NCBI RefSeq assembly: GCF_011046735.1
Contig: NZ_CP049258.1
Span: 1,032,001-1,096,000 of the forward strand
DNA: 64,000 bases
Reading direction: 5' to 3'
From: Nordella sp. HKS 07
GTDB lineage: Bacteria; Pseudomonadota; Alphaproteobacteria; Rhizobiales; Aestuariivirgaceae
Part shown: one piece after another, positions 39,654-48,529 of the stretch
Position numbering within the stretch: position 1 is the first letter of the stretch
Layout: each line of letters starts with the position of its first letter
Notes under the pieces: model-generated
What the model was told of the DNA's origin: nothing
Database searches by the model: none
What the model saw: only the letters and a program-made list of their open reading frames with translations
Position numbers and translations under genes: made by a program

Positions 39654-42081
39654 GCCGAAGCGGCGACAGGCTGGATCGCCGGATCGGTCGTACGATGCCG
39701 CGTGATTCCCGCCAGCCGCGTCCGCTTCAGCATAAGCGCATTGACCGCAACGATCGCCGAGCTCCCGGACATAGCCAGGGCGGCGATCTCCGGGCTGAGC
39801 AGGACGGGATAGAGAACGCCAGCGGCGAGCGGAAACGCTATGACGTTGTACGCGACCGCCCACCAGAGGTTCTGATGCATCTTGCGAAGCGTGGCGCGTG
39901 AAAGTTCGACGGCGCCGACAACGTCATATGGATCGCTCTTCATCAGGACGACATCGGCGCTCTCGATGGCGACATCCGTTCCTGCGCCGATGGCAAATCC
40001 GACATCGGCCTGGGTCAAAGCCGGTGCATCATTGACGCCATCACCGACCATTCCGACTCTTTTGCCCTGGGCCTGGAGTTCCTTGATCTTGGCGGCCTTC
40101 TGGCCGGGGAGCACGTCGGCGAGAACCATATCCAGACCGAGGTCGCCGGCTATGCGCTGGGCGGTGCCGGCGTTATCCCCGGTCAGCATCGCGACCTGGA
40201 CCCCGCGCTCGCGCAGCTTTGCGACGGTGGCGGCCGCCGTTGGACGTGGCGCGTCAGCAATTGCAATGAGCCCGATGACCTTTCCGGCGCGTGCGACATG
40301 GACGACGGTGCGGCCGGCGCCCTGCAGCCGCTGAGCTTCGGCGGTGAGCAATCCAAGCTCAAGCGTCTGGGAATCCATCAGCCGGCGGTTGCCGAGAAAC
40401 ACCGGATCTCCATCGATCTGAGCGTGGGCGCCCATCCCCTCAAGGTTCTCGAAACCGGTCTGGACGGGGACGGCTAGGTCGCGCGCCCGCCGTAGGATTG
40501 CTTGGGCGAGAGGATGATCGGAGCCTTGCTCGACGGCGGCGGCAGTCGACAGCACATGGTCGACGGCTATGTCTCTTGCGGTGACGACGTCGACGACTTC
40601 CGGCTGGCCCATGGTCAAGGTGCCGGTCTTGTCGAAGATGATGACATCGAGCTTGGTCGCTTCTTCCAACGCGGCGGCGTTCTTGAAAAGGATGCCGTTC
40701 ATCGCGCCGAGGCCGGTGCCGACCATCACCGCCATCGGGGTCGCAAGCCCAAGTGCGTCGGGGCAAGCTATGACAAACACTGTGATGGTCATCGTCAAGG
40801 CGAACAGCAACGTTTGCCCGAGCCAGAAGAACCAGACCGCGAAGGTCGCCAGCCCGATGACGATGGCGATCAGGACGAGCCACTGCGATGCACGATCGGC
40901 AAGCAACTGCGCCGGCGCTTTCGAGTTTTGCGCTTCCTGGACGAGCTTCACGATCTGGGCGAGGGCGGTATCGGCGCCGACCTTGGTTGCGGTGTAGCGG
41001 AACGTGCCGCTCTTGTTGATCGTCGCGCCGATGACGGGGTCGCCCGGCTTTTTGCCGACCGGCATCGATTCACCCGTGAGCATCGATTCATCGACTTGCG
41101 ACGCGCCTTCCAGGACAGTTCCATCGACCGGGATTTTGTTTCCAGGACGGATGACGATCGTATCTCCGACCAGCACGTCGGCTGTGGGAACTTCAATCTC
41201 GCGCCCGTCGCGAAGCACCATCGCCTTTGGGGGAGCCAGATCAAGCAGGGCGCGGATGGCCTCGGAGGCGCCCGCGCGTGCCCGCATCTCAAGCCAGTGG
41301 CCGAGCAGGATGAAGACGAGCAGGACGGCAGATGCTTCGTAGAATTGCTGCCCTTCGAAAAAAAGGTCGCGCCGACGCTGAAGAGGTATCCCGTGCCGAC
41401 GCTGAGCAGCACGAGAACGGCCATGTTGAGGACGCCGTTGCGCAAAGCCCGAATGGCGGCGACGAGAAAAGGCCAGACCGGGTAGAGGATCGCTGCGCTG
41501 GCGAGGATGAACAGCCACACCTCCAGCCTCAGGCCGAAGGGCGCCGGCGGCGGCACGAACATCTCGCCCATCGGGGAATAGATGAAGATCGGCACGGAGA
41601 AGACGAGGCTGATCCAGAAGCGGTTGCGCATGTCGCGCACCATGGCTTGCATATCCATCCCGGCGGCGTGGCCCATCTCGTGGGCCATATCGTGCGATAT
41701 GAGCATCCCCGAGGTCTTCGCCGGCGTCATTGCACGGCCGGAAATGGTCGGAGCTCCGTGGTCGGCGTGTCCCGCTTTGGAAGTAGGTTCGGAGGATGGG
41801 CTCGGCTCGACGGTCGGCGGGTGGCCGTGCTGATGATGGGCATGTGCATGTGAGAGATGGTTCGGGACCACCTCGCCGGCGCAGTGGAAGCCGCATTTCT
41901 TGATCTTGCTCCTGATCTCCGAAACGGAAATCTCCGTCTCGTCGTATTCGACGGAGACGCTGTTCGAAGCTGGATTGCTCCCGGCCTGATGGATGCCGCG
42001 GAGTTGGCGCAACTGCTTCTCGATGCACTGATAGTCGAGCGCGGAGACCATGCCGCCCACATCAAGCGTGGTTGACTTCAT
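39650..42081 (-). pseudogene. Heavy-metal P1B-type ATPase with CPD motif, frameshifted in an A7 run
   Basis: Read leftwards from 42081: an N-terminal HMA-like domain that has lost its CXXC pair (GGMVSALD), a His-rich linker ([10 protein letters not shown]), then membrane helices. At a seven-A run near 41360 the frame changes from [10 protein letters not shown] to [17 protein letters not shown]; one extra base would join them. The rest is intact: [12 protein letters not shown] (CPD rather than CPC), [28 protein letters not shown]. About 810 residues if continuous. It is preceded by the Cys-rich gene and followed by the MFS gene, both with ATGA overlaps. Confidence 0.87.
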
Positions 42082-42347
42082 TCGTTGTCTCCCTTGCAAA
42101 CGCGCTTGCCGGGTTCGTCGGCTTGCCTGTAAGTGGCGCTTTCCGAGGGAGTCTCGTGGCTTGGGGACGCACAGCCAATTGACGAGCGGCCGCCTTCAGC
42201 CGCTTGTTTGTGCAGGCAGCAATCATGCGCGGCAGCGCCTGCCATCATGGTTCCGCGCTTGACCGTCGCGATGCCGCCACATCCCGACTTCTTCTTGTTA
42301 ACGCCCCGGGTTGGCGGCGTCTTATCTGCGCAGGTTTTCGCCGACAT
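42078..42347 (-). CDS. Small Cys-rich metal-binding-like protein
   Basis: An 89-residue protein with six cysteines (CADK, GCGG, HDCCLHK, GCAS, VCKG) and several histidines, as in small proteins that accompany copper ATPases. No membrane segment is visible, so it may bind metal in the cytoplasm. The ATG at 42347 has GAGGAG nine bases upstream, and its stop overlaps the ATPase start as ATGA. A near-match FNR-type box lies 68 bases upstream. Confidence 0.65.
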   Translation of the reverse strand: MSAKTCADKTPPTRGVNKKKSGCGGIATVKRGTMMAGAAAHDCCLHKQAAEGGRSSIGCASPSHETPSESATYRQADEPGKRVCKGDNE

Positions 42348-42414
42348 GGCGGGCGCTCCTCTCAATTCACGGTCAAATCCTCGACGTGGGTATCCGGCCG
42401 CAACGGGCCATTCT

Positions 42415-42428
42415 TTAACCCATGTCAA
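42415..42428 (-). promoter_or_regulatory. FixK/Anr-like box before the copper ATPase operon
   Basis: On the minus strand TTGACATGGGTTAA fits TTGA-N6-TYAA, one base from a perfect site. It sits inside a longer segment (42413-42446) that is also found before the sigma-factor gene at 48027-48060. Confidence 0.5.
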
Positions 42429-42513
42429 GTTTCGACAGCCGGTCGAGGGTCAGCGCGCCCTGCTGGGATCACCATGTTCGGGTCTCGCAAGCGTTGAAGA
42501 AACTAAATTCATG

Positions 42514-42835
42514 TTAGCCGGTCGGTGTGCCCGCTCTGCCTTCCAGGATTGCGCGGCCGTCTTCCAATCTTCCGATGCCGGCGATACGGCCTCCGCGAGA
42601 CGCCAAGATGCAGGCGGCTTCGACTTTCGGACCCATGGAGTCGGGTGGTAATCGATGCATCGAGAGCTCTGCCGGGCTCGCTGCCCCGGATCGACTATTG
42701 CCGCGCATTCCCCAGTCGAGATATAGACGGCGTCAACGTCGGTCAGCATTAAGAATGCGTCGGCGTCGAGATCTCGGCGAGCAGTCCGGCGACGCGATCC
42801 TTGTCGATAAGGGCCTCGACTCCCTGCAAGTCGAT
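42514..42835 (-). pseudogene. Carbamate kinase remnant (C-terminal part)
   Basis: Pieces of carbamate kinase appear in order over three frames: VEALIDKDRVAGLLAE, then DADAFLMLTDVDAVY, then DSMGPKVEAACILASRGGRIAGIGRLEDGRAILEGRAGT. These are the conserved nucleotide-binding and C-terminal parts. The N-terminal half is absent. ArcC makes ATP from carbamoyl phosphate in anaerobic arginine use, so this island or its ancestor carried oxygen-limitation genes. Confidence 0.85.
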
Positions 42836-42912
42836 TGAACACTTCAGTGCAGTGCGGTTTCCCTGCCGAAGAGCGGCAGTTTCGAAGCCGCAAGATGCGC
42901 TGTTGGATGCCG

Positions 42913-43572
42913 TTAGCGGCTCCCGCGTCTGGCCTCGCGGGCAGACAAGCGAGGGAAGAAGGCAGGCACTTCGCGCATGTAGCGCGCATAGGCCTCACCG
43001 TGCTCGGCGAGCACCTCCTGCTCTTCACGCCGTGCGAGACGCCAGTACATGAAGCCGAGGACCGGAAACATCGCCAGGGTGAGCAGTGTTGGCCACTGCA
43101 GCAGGAAGCCGAACATCACGAGTACGAAGCCGACATATTGCGGATGACGGATGCGGGCGTAGATGCCCGTGGTCGCGAGCGCGCCCCTGCGCTGCGCCTC
43201 GTAGAGCACCTTCCACCCCGCGGAAATAATAACGAACCCGCCGCCGATGAAGATGAAGCTCAGGATGTGGAACGGCCCGAAATGAGGGTTCCTCCGCCAT
43301 CCGAAGAATTCTTCGAGAAGGTGGCCGGCATCGTGGGAGAACCAGTTGATCTCCGGATAGCGGGTCTGCAGCCAGCCCGACAGCAGGTAGATCGTCAGCG
43401 GAAAGCCATACATTTCGGTAAAAAGCGCGACGATGAAGGCGCTGAAGGCGCCGAACGAGCGCCAGTCCCGTTTAGTAGTCGGCTTGAAAAAGGTGAAGGC
43501 GAAGAAGATGAAAATTGCCGAGTTGAGGATCACGAGGGACCACAGTCCGTAAGCGGGAATATCGTCTTGCAT
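42913..43572 (-). CDS. Isoprenylcysteine carboxyl methyltransferase-like (PEMT family) membrane protein
   Basis: A 219-residue protein with four or five membrane helices and the family C-terminus GIYARIRHPQYVGFVLVMFGFLLQWPTLLTL, then EVLAEHGEAYARYMREVPAF. That part binds AdoMet in ICMT and phospholipid methyltransferases. The ATG at 43572 places the first helix correctly. The DUF2933 gene ends 31 bases upstream. Similar proteins sit in many metal and stress islands; the methyl acceptor is unknown. Confidence 0.83.
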   Translation of the reverse strand: MQDDIPAYGLWSLVILNSAIFIFFAFTFFKPTTKRDWRSFGAFSAFIVALFTEMYGFPLTIYLLSGWLQTRYPEINWFSHDAGHLLEEFFGWRRNPHFGPFHILSFIFIGGGFVIISAGWKVLYEAQRRGALATTGIYARIRHPQYVGFVLVMFGFLLQWPTLLTLAMFPVLGFMYWRLARREEQEVLAEHGEAYARYMREVPAFFPRLSAREARRGSR

Positions 43573-43603
43573 AGATGCGCGCTCCAGGATCGAACGTTCA
43601 ATG

Positions 43604-43855
43604 CTAGTGGGGCGGTTGTTGTGATGCGGATGTGTCGTCGCCACCGTGCCCGCCGTGCTTGCCATGCATGAAGATGTGAAGAAGTGGACAAGCGAGGATC
43701 AGCAGCCAGGGCAGCCAGCCCAGAAGGTGCGCGCGATGTTCTGCAATGAGATAGAAGGCCGCGATTGCGAGTAATCCACAGAGGACGATGTTGGCGGCCG
43801 TGAACCGACGCCCACGGTTTTCGTCCTTGTGGAGGGTATGCTGGTTCGGTTCCAT
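43604..43855 (-). CDS. DUF2933 family small membrane protein
   Basis: An 83-residue protein with two membrane segments (about 20-38 and 44-62) and a C-terminal His/Gly tail, HIFMHGKHGGHGGDD, typical of DUF2933. Such proteins accompany copper and heavy-metal transport genes. The function is not known. It is probably co-transcribed with the methyltransferase downstream. Confidence 0.8.
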   Translation of the reverse strand: MEPNQHTLHKDENRGRRFTAANIVLCGLLAIAAFYLIAEHRAHLLGWLPWLLILACPLLHIFMHGKHGGHGGDDTSASQQPPH

Positions 43856-43996
43856 GGTGTCTCGTCCGGCGGTTGGAGATCGCGACGGAAGGCGTAAGGA
43901 GACCCGTGCGAGCAGCGTTCAGAGCGATCGTTATTCATGCCCAGGATGCACCGTCTCCTTGGGGGTGGATGATGCGACGCCGCATGCCGGGAATCC

Positions 43997-44010
43997 TTGA
44001 TGCGGGTTAA
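43997..44010. promoter_or_regulatory. FixK/Anr-like box upstream of the DUF2933 gene
   Basis: TTGATGCGGGTTAA is one base from TTGA-N6-TCAA. It is 141 bases before the DUF2933 start. Its flank GCCGGGAATC resembles the flank of the site at 48029. The direction in which it acts is not clear. Confidence 0.4.
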
Positions 44011-44127
44011 GTTCTCATCCGGGGTAGTATGCGGCGTGATTGCACCGGGGCCGCGCCAGACGCGTCGTGGCGATGGACCGTCGCCGCTAATACTGGAGGT
44101 CGCCAGGCTGGCCCGCGGCCGGAAGGG

Positions 44128-44475
44128 TTAGGCTGAAGGAAGGTTCTCGAAATCGCGTATCAGGGCATCGATCGAGCGGGCGCACGAGCCGATCCGAATA
44201 TCGATGCCGCGCGCGGAAAGTGTGTCCCGGTCAGGCTTGGCGATGAAGCCGCAGACAAGCCGACCTATGCCGCTGGCGAGGATGAGCTCGCGCGTGGCTT
44301 CGGTGGTACGCTCGGGGTTTTGCCGAAACTCGCGGGCATGGCTGCAGGGATCGATCACGAGAAGCCCATCGGATTTTGAGAAGAATGGGCTGAGAACCGC
44401 TTTCCTCCGTGTGCGGGCGACAAGCACGGCGATCCAGCGTTTTCGATCTGCCTGCGGAAGGGCTATCGCTGACAT
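44128..44475 (-). CDS. NifX/NifB-like (dinitrogenase FeMo-cofactor fold) protein
   Basis: A 115-residue protein that fits the small RNase H-like fold of the NifX/NifB C-terminal family: VARTRRKAVLSPFFSKSDGLLVID, then a region ending RELILASGIGRLVCGFIAKPDRDTLSARGIDIRIG. In nitrogenase systems these bind metal clusters; orphan members in stress islands have unknown roles. The match is by eye and moderate. It diverges from the plus-strand gene at 44777, with a perfect FNR-type box between them. Confidence 0.55.
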   Translation of the reverse strand: MSAIALPQADRKRWIAVLVARTRRKAVLSPFFSKSDGLLVIDPCSHAREFRQNPERTTEATRELILASGIGRLVCGFIAKPDRDTLSARGIDIRIGSCARSIDALIRDFENLPSA

Positions 44476-44633
44476 TTCCGACTCGCGGAAGAGTTCGACA
44501 AAGATGACAGAACCATCCGTTCGCGGTCCGCACCTTAATCTCGATCAACCATATGGCGCGACGCCGACAAGGGCGGCGCGCGTTCCGGCGGAAGCACGGA
44601 GCGGACCGGACCGTGAGGAGGCCCGACAGCCGA

Positions 44634-44647
44634 TTGATCTAGGTCAA
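44634..44647. promoter_or_regulatory. FixK/Anr-type box in a divergent promoter region
   Basis: TTGATCTAGGTCAA is a perfect TTGA-N6-TCAA site. It lies 159 bases from the start of the leftward NifX-like gene and 130 bases from the start of the rightward small gene. Confidence 0.6.
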
Positions 44648-44776
44648 GGCAGTTCTGAGACCTGATAGTAGATTGCGGGAGTTCGGCTTTCCGCCCTGCG
44701 ACGTGTGGAGTATGCTCGGCACGGATAAAGGTGGAGTGCGGCGAAGCGCGATGTCAACGGGTGTAAATTCGAGCGT

Positions 44777-45115
44777 ATGCTTAGGTATCTGGCGCTGCTC
44801 ATATTCTGTGTGATCGCTGTCCTGGCGCAGGTCGGGTCATTGATGGCGGATGTCAGTGAGCCGGTGCCGAGCCACTCGGAGCGCGGTGGCGCCGGCACGG
44901 TGCTGACAACCTCCCCGGTCGAAAGGGAGGATTGTGCCCCCCGGGCGAACTGCTGCTCGTCCATGTGCGCGCCGTGCTACCTGCCGTTCCTACTCAACCA
45001 GAAGGGAACCGCGGGCGTTCCGCGCAAGTCGCAATTCCTGACTTTGCGTCAGGATTGCCTGCGCTCGGTCATTCTCGGCCACGATCCCCCAATTCCCCGA
45101 AATCACATCCTCTAG
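44777..45115 (+). CDS. Small secreted or membrane protein with Cys cluster
   Basis: A 112-residue protein with an N-terminal hydrophobic segment (residues 3-23, ending LMADVSEP) and the cluster DCAPRANCCSSMCAPCYLPF. Cys patterns of this type occur in small copper-associated exported proteins, but I cannot name a family. The remainder is not conserved in any way I recognise. Confidence 0.5.
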   Translation: MLRYLALLIFCVIAVLAQVGSLMADVSEPVPSHSERGGAGTVLTTSPVEREDCAPRANCCSSMCAPCYLPFLLNQKGTAGVPRKSQFLTLRQDCLRSVILGHDPPIPRNHIL

Positions 45116-45486
45116 GGCCACTCGTTTCAATCGCCACCTCACCAACCTGTCCAGCAGGTCGGTTTGAAAGTGCGATCGATTTGACGCGCCCGCTAGACGT
45201 CGCGCGGCGAGCGCCAGGTGCGTCGCACTTTCACCCACAATTGATCGCCTGCGCTCGTAGCTGCCGCAACGGGCCTTCGCGCCCAGGAGGTGTAATGTGA
45301 GCTGGGATCGAGCGTCTTTATCCGAAGAGACAGCCCGGTCGCTTCGTCGCGACGATTGGGGAACCATCGAGCGCGAACGGAATGGACCGTTTTCAAGTGA
45401 ATTGCCGTTTGCCACGCCGCAATGTCGGATGGGTGCGCGGGTCGGCGAGTTGAGCAGGCGCCCACCGTGCCCGAAAGGAGGAAACG
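45116..45486. other. 371-base region before the Crp/Fnr gene
   Basis: No gene is supported. Although a long frame in phase with the Crp/Fnr gene is open from 45297, its residues do not resemble the family N-terminus. A strong AGGAGG lies at 45476-45481. Confidence 0.4.
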
Positions 45487-45546
45487 ATGGCGAGGCATGT
45501 GATCCGCCGAATAGCGTTTCATTGCCAATGGAGCGGCATCGACTGA
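45487..45546 (+). CDS. Possible 19-residue leader peptide of the Crp/Fnr gene
   Basis: AGGAGG at 45476-45481 is placed five bases before an ATG that opens a 19-codon frame (MARHVIRRIAFHCQWSGID). Its TGA overlaps the next ATG as TGATG, in the frame of the Crp/Fnr protein. It may be a translated leader that couples to the regulator, or the true N-terminus of the regulator separated by a one-base shift. No function is known. Confidence 0.4.
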   Translation: MARHVIRRIAFHCQWSGID

Positions 45547-46211
45547 TGCCGCGCTATCGCCATGGCGACCGCAAGATTGAGTCAGGACGGGATCTGTTCA
45601 GCATTGGATCGAGCGGGAAAACGATCTTCAATCTCCTCGACGGCTGGGTCGCGGTCTATACCCTGCTGGAGGACGGCAGACGGCAGATCGTCCAGTTTGC
45701 GCTGCCTGGTGCAATACTGGGCGTGCTGCCGTCCAGGCGCGCGCCTGCCACGGTGGGTGCGCAAGCACTGACCGACGTCGTGGTCTCGGTGATCCCCCTG
45801 TCCATCCTGACGTCGTATTCGCATGTCGAACCGGAAATCGGGATACGGCTGGCGCGCTCGCTCGCGCACGACTGCAACCTGGCCTTCGATCATCTCACGA
45901 GCATCGGCCGGCGCTCGGCCCGGGAACGAGTCTCTCATCTGCTGCTGGAGTTGTTCACCCGATATCGCGCGCAATGGCCGGGAAATCGCAGCGAGGAGAT
46001 GGTGCTTCCTCTGACACAGGAGCAGATCGGTGACGCGACGGGCCTGACTTTTGTCCATGTGAACCGGGTTCTTAGCGCCCTGCGGAAGGAGGAGATCGTC
46101 CAGTTCCACTACCGACGTCTGCGGATACTCGATCCCGATCGGCTGATTGAGGTCGCCGGCGTCGACCCGATGATCGCGATGTCCTGGCTCGAGCGGCGCC
46201 CCTGGGCGTAG
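45546..46211 (+). CDS. Crp/Fnr family transcriptional regulator
   Basis: A 221-residue regulator with a cyclic-nucleotide-binding-type sensor domain (GKTIFNLLDGWVAVYTLLEDGRRQIVQFALPGAILG), a long dimer helix and a C-terminal winged helix (LPLTQEQIGDATGLTFVHVNRVLSALRKE). The recognition helix has HVNR rather than the FNR ESSR-like residues. No N-terminal cysteine cluster is visible, so it is more like FixK/Dnr than an oxygen-sensing FNR. Its start at 45546 overlaps the leader stop. Eight FNR-like boxes lie in front of island genes, making it the likely local regulator. Confidence 0.85.
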   Translation: MPRYRHGDRKIESGRDLFSIGSSGKTIFNLLDGWVAVYTLLEDGRRQIVQFALPGAILGVLPSRRAPATVGAQALTDVVVSVIPLSILTSYSHVEPEIGIRLARSLAHDCNLAFDHLTSIGRRSARERVSHLLLELFTRYRAQWPGNRSEEMVLPLTQEQIGDATGLTFVHVNRVLSALRKEEIVQFHYRRLRILDPDRLIEVAGVDPMIAMSWLERRPWA

Positions 46212-46214
46212 GAC

Positions 46215-47130
46215 GCACTCGATTGCGGCGTGACGCCACACGGCGGGCCACCTGCGAAGTGCGGTTCCCGCAAGGGCGGGCGTCCGGCTTTGCGTTCGCC
46301 GAGGAATACTCCGAGCCAGTAAGAAGCCAGGCCAACGATCACGGGAAGCGCCGACACGTTCGTCGAAGACGGCGAGGCCGATCATGACGGCGATGGACGG
46401 CGACAGAAATGTGAACACATTGGCTCACTCCAGTGGTACGCGGTCGAGAATTGAGAACCACAGCCAGAGGCAAGCGCCGTTCCCGGGAGCGCAGGGCCGA
46501 GCAGGGTCGCGAAGAAGGTTGGCGTTGGCTGGACCTGCAGCGGGCGGACGAAGACGAACGACATCGCCATGAGCGGGACCCTCCCCATGAGCGACTGGCC
46601 CGCCATCGCCACGAGTGGATCGACGGTGGATCATCAGAATGTTGCCACCTGCGACACCCAGGATGGCGAGCAGGATGTAGGCAAGGGCTGTTGTGAACCC
46701 TGTCCCTCCCGCGCCACGCAGCTGACCAACGCTGATGCCGACTATTCCCAAAAAGCCGGGTGCGAGACCGAGATACTGCGCCTTGCGCAGCCGTTTGGAC
46801 AGAAGGTCCAGGCGAGGATCGCCGCAATGAGCGGTTGGCTGTTCGCGACGATTGTGGCCAGGCCCGGCGACACGAACTCTGCGGCGTGGGACATCCCGAG
46901 GTAGCCAAATATCCTGGCGCCGAATCCGATGCCACACAGGGCGAGCCAGGACCGGGCGTCTTTCGGAAGCGGGCGGCGGAGTAAGGCGGCGATCGCCGCC
47001 TAGCCTGCGATAACAGCGCGCAGCTTGGCCAAGGTCAGGTGTGGGCAAACGCGGATTCGATCACGATGAGCGGGTAGCAAATCGCTTTCAGCGCCGCGAC
47101 CAGAACCAACCTCGCCGCGATCCACCATCG
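46215..47130 (-). pseudogene. EamA/DMT family transporter, decayed
   Basis: Read leftwards, pieces of a ten-helix EamA transporter follow in several frames: ARLVLVAALKAICYPLIVIESAFA, then LTLAKLRAVIAG, AAEFVSPGLATIVANSQPLIAAILAW, YLGLAPGFLGIVGI, and VFTFLSPSIAVMIGLAVFDERV. There are stops and at least four frame changes. The gene was probably an amino acid or metabolite exporter and is no longer translated as one product. Confidence 0.85.
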
Positions 47131-47299
47131 AGATTCCTGATCATGACTGCCGCTGCATTCTTTGGGGCGCCGGGCGAAATCGTTCTGAGGTCGGCTGACT
47201 TCACGAAACCATCTCAAATCGCCCTTGAGGCTCGCTTGGGCTGGTTGAGCGTCGCAATCCGCGAAACGCATCCATTTCGGCAACGGTGCCAAGAGGTAA

Positions 47300-47947
47300 C
47301 TATCGAGACGCTTTCTCGCGGGCGGTTCGGATGTTCCTTCCGGTCTCGCAGTGGCAGTCGAGAAAGCCATGAACCGGACAGGTCCGGCACATCTCCTTGA
47401 GCCGCTTTCGCAACGCCTGTCGTCCCCGATGAAGGCGCACGGTGACATTGTTCAGGGAGGTGCCGAGACTTGCGGCCAGTCGGTCGCGCGGCTCACCCAG
47501 AATATCAGCACGCCAGATGACGTCCGCGTACTCAGCCTTCAACGTCGGCAGCAAACGATAGAGGCAATTGCAAACCGCTCCGTCGAGCTCGGCGTCGGCA
47601 GGGAGATTCTCGATGTCGGCCTCGTTCACACGAATCTCTCGGCGGCGTCGCCTGCTCGCACTGCGCTGATAGTCGATGATGGTTGTCGCGAGGATGCGGC
47701 CGAGCCAGCCACGTACTGTCTGGATATCCCGGAGCTGCGATGCGCGCTCGAGGGCGCGGACCGAAAAACCTTGCAGCACTTCCTCTGCTTCGTCGCGGTT
47801 GCGCAGGCGCTGCTGGAGAAACAGGAGTATCTCCTGTCGCGCTTCGACAAGGGCCCGTTGGACTGCGGTGTCATGAGGTTTGGCAGCGTCCTCTGCCCGC
47901 ACTTTACGGGGTGGATCTTGGCCCTCCTGATCATCGGTCTTCGTCAT
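47300..47947 (-). CDS. ECF-type sigma factor with C-terminal Cys/His motif
   Basis: A 215-residue sigma-70 family factor. Region 2 is seen in LRNRDEAEEVLQGFSVRALERASQLRDIQTVRGWLGRIL, and region 4 in RLAASLGTSLNNVTVRLHRGRQALRKRL. The end carries CRTCPVHGFLDCHC, a possible zinc or redox site. No anti-sigma gene is adjacent, so the Cys/His tail may sense metal or redox state itself, as in a few metal-linked sigma factors; this is inference. The ATG at 47947 is chosen; a TTG at 47998 is possible. A near-match FNR box lies about 80 bases upstream. Confidence 0.82.
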   Translation of the reverse strand: MTKTDDQEGQDPPRKVRAEDAAKPHDTAVQRALVEARQEILLFLQQRLRNRDEAEEVLQGFSVRALERASQLRDIQTVRGWLGRILATTIIDYQRSASRRRRREIRVNEADIENLPADAELDGAVCNCLYRLLPTLKAEYADVIWRADILGEPRDRLAASLGTSLNNVTVRLHRGRQALRKRLKEMCRTCPVHGFLDCHCETGRNIRTAREKASR

Positions 47948-48529
47948 TGTAGCGCCATCCCAGGCGGCCAAGAACGTCCATTTCTCAATGTTTCCCAAGC
48001 ATTTGAGCCGGCCTCTCTTCCCTGGTCTTTAACCCAGATCAAGCTTTCCCGGCCGGTCGAAAGGCGGAACGTTTCGGCGGCGCCCATCTCGCGCACAGCG
48101 CGGACGCCGCGCGCGCTGGGCCGGGGTTAATCATGGCAAGGCTTGACGAGCAACGGCACGTCGCTGGCCGAGACAAATACGAGGGTCAGACAGGGCGTGC
48201 AGCCGCGCAGGAGGAGCCGCTATCGACGCGTGCAGACTTGAACGGTTGGCCGGTCCAAACGCGGTTGCGCCACGCGGTGAGCGTCCGGGCTTGAAGAAGT
48301 TTCCCGATCCAAGATTGCCCCAGCCTAATCGGACTTGCGGCCATTCAGGGCATGTCAAGCCTACCCGGCTCGACGATCCGATCCATGTAGGCCTTGATAA
48401 AATTCGCGCGCTGGCCGATTATAGGCCTGCGACCAGGCTCATCAAAACAAACGCGAGAAGCTGGAACCTGCCAGGTGACCACGCGGATCCATGGGAACGC
48501 CTATGTGGCAAGCAGGAGAGCGATCTAAG
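47948..48529. other. 582-base intergenic region between the sigma factor and DUF3302 genes
   Basis: No gene is supported. It contains the FNR-like box at 48029-48042 and should hold divergent promoters. The few short open frames look random. Confidence 0.45.
48029..48042 (-). promoter_or_regulatory. FixK/Anr-like box before the sigma-factor gene
   Basis: On the minus strand TTGATCTGGGTTAA is one base from a perfect TTGA-N6-TCAA. It lies in a 34-base segment (48027-48060) that is closely similar to the segment before the copper ATPase operon at 42413-42446. Confidence 0.5.

Noticed and set aside
45582-46418. Minus-strand frame of 278 codons opposite the Crp/Fnr gene
   Set aside because: Only its first residues look real and they belong to the end of the decayed EamA transporter; the rest is a shadow of the regulator.
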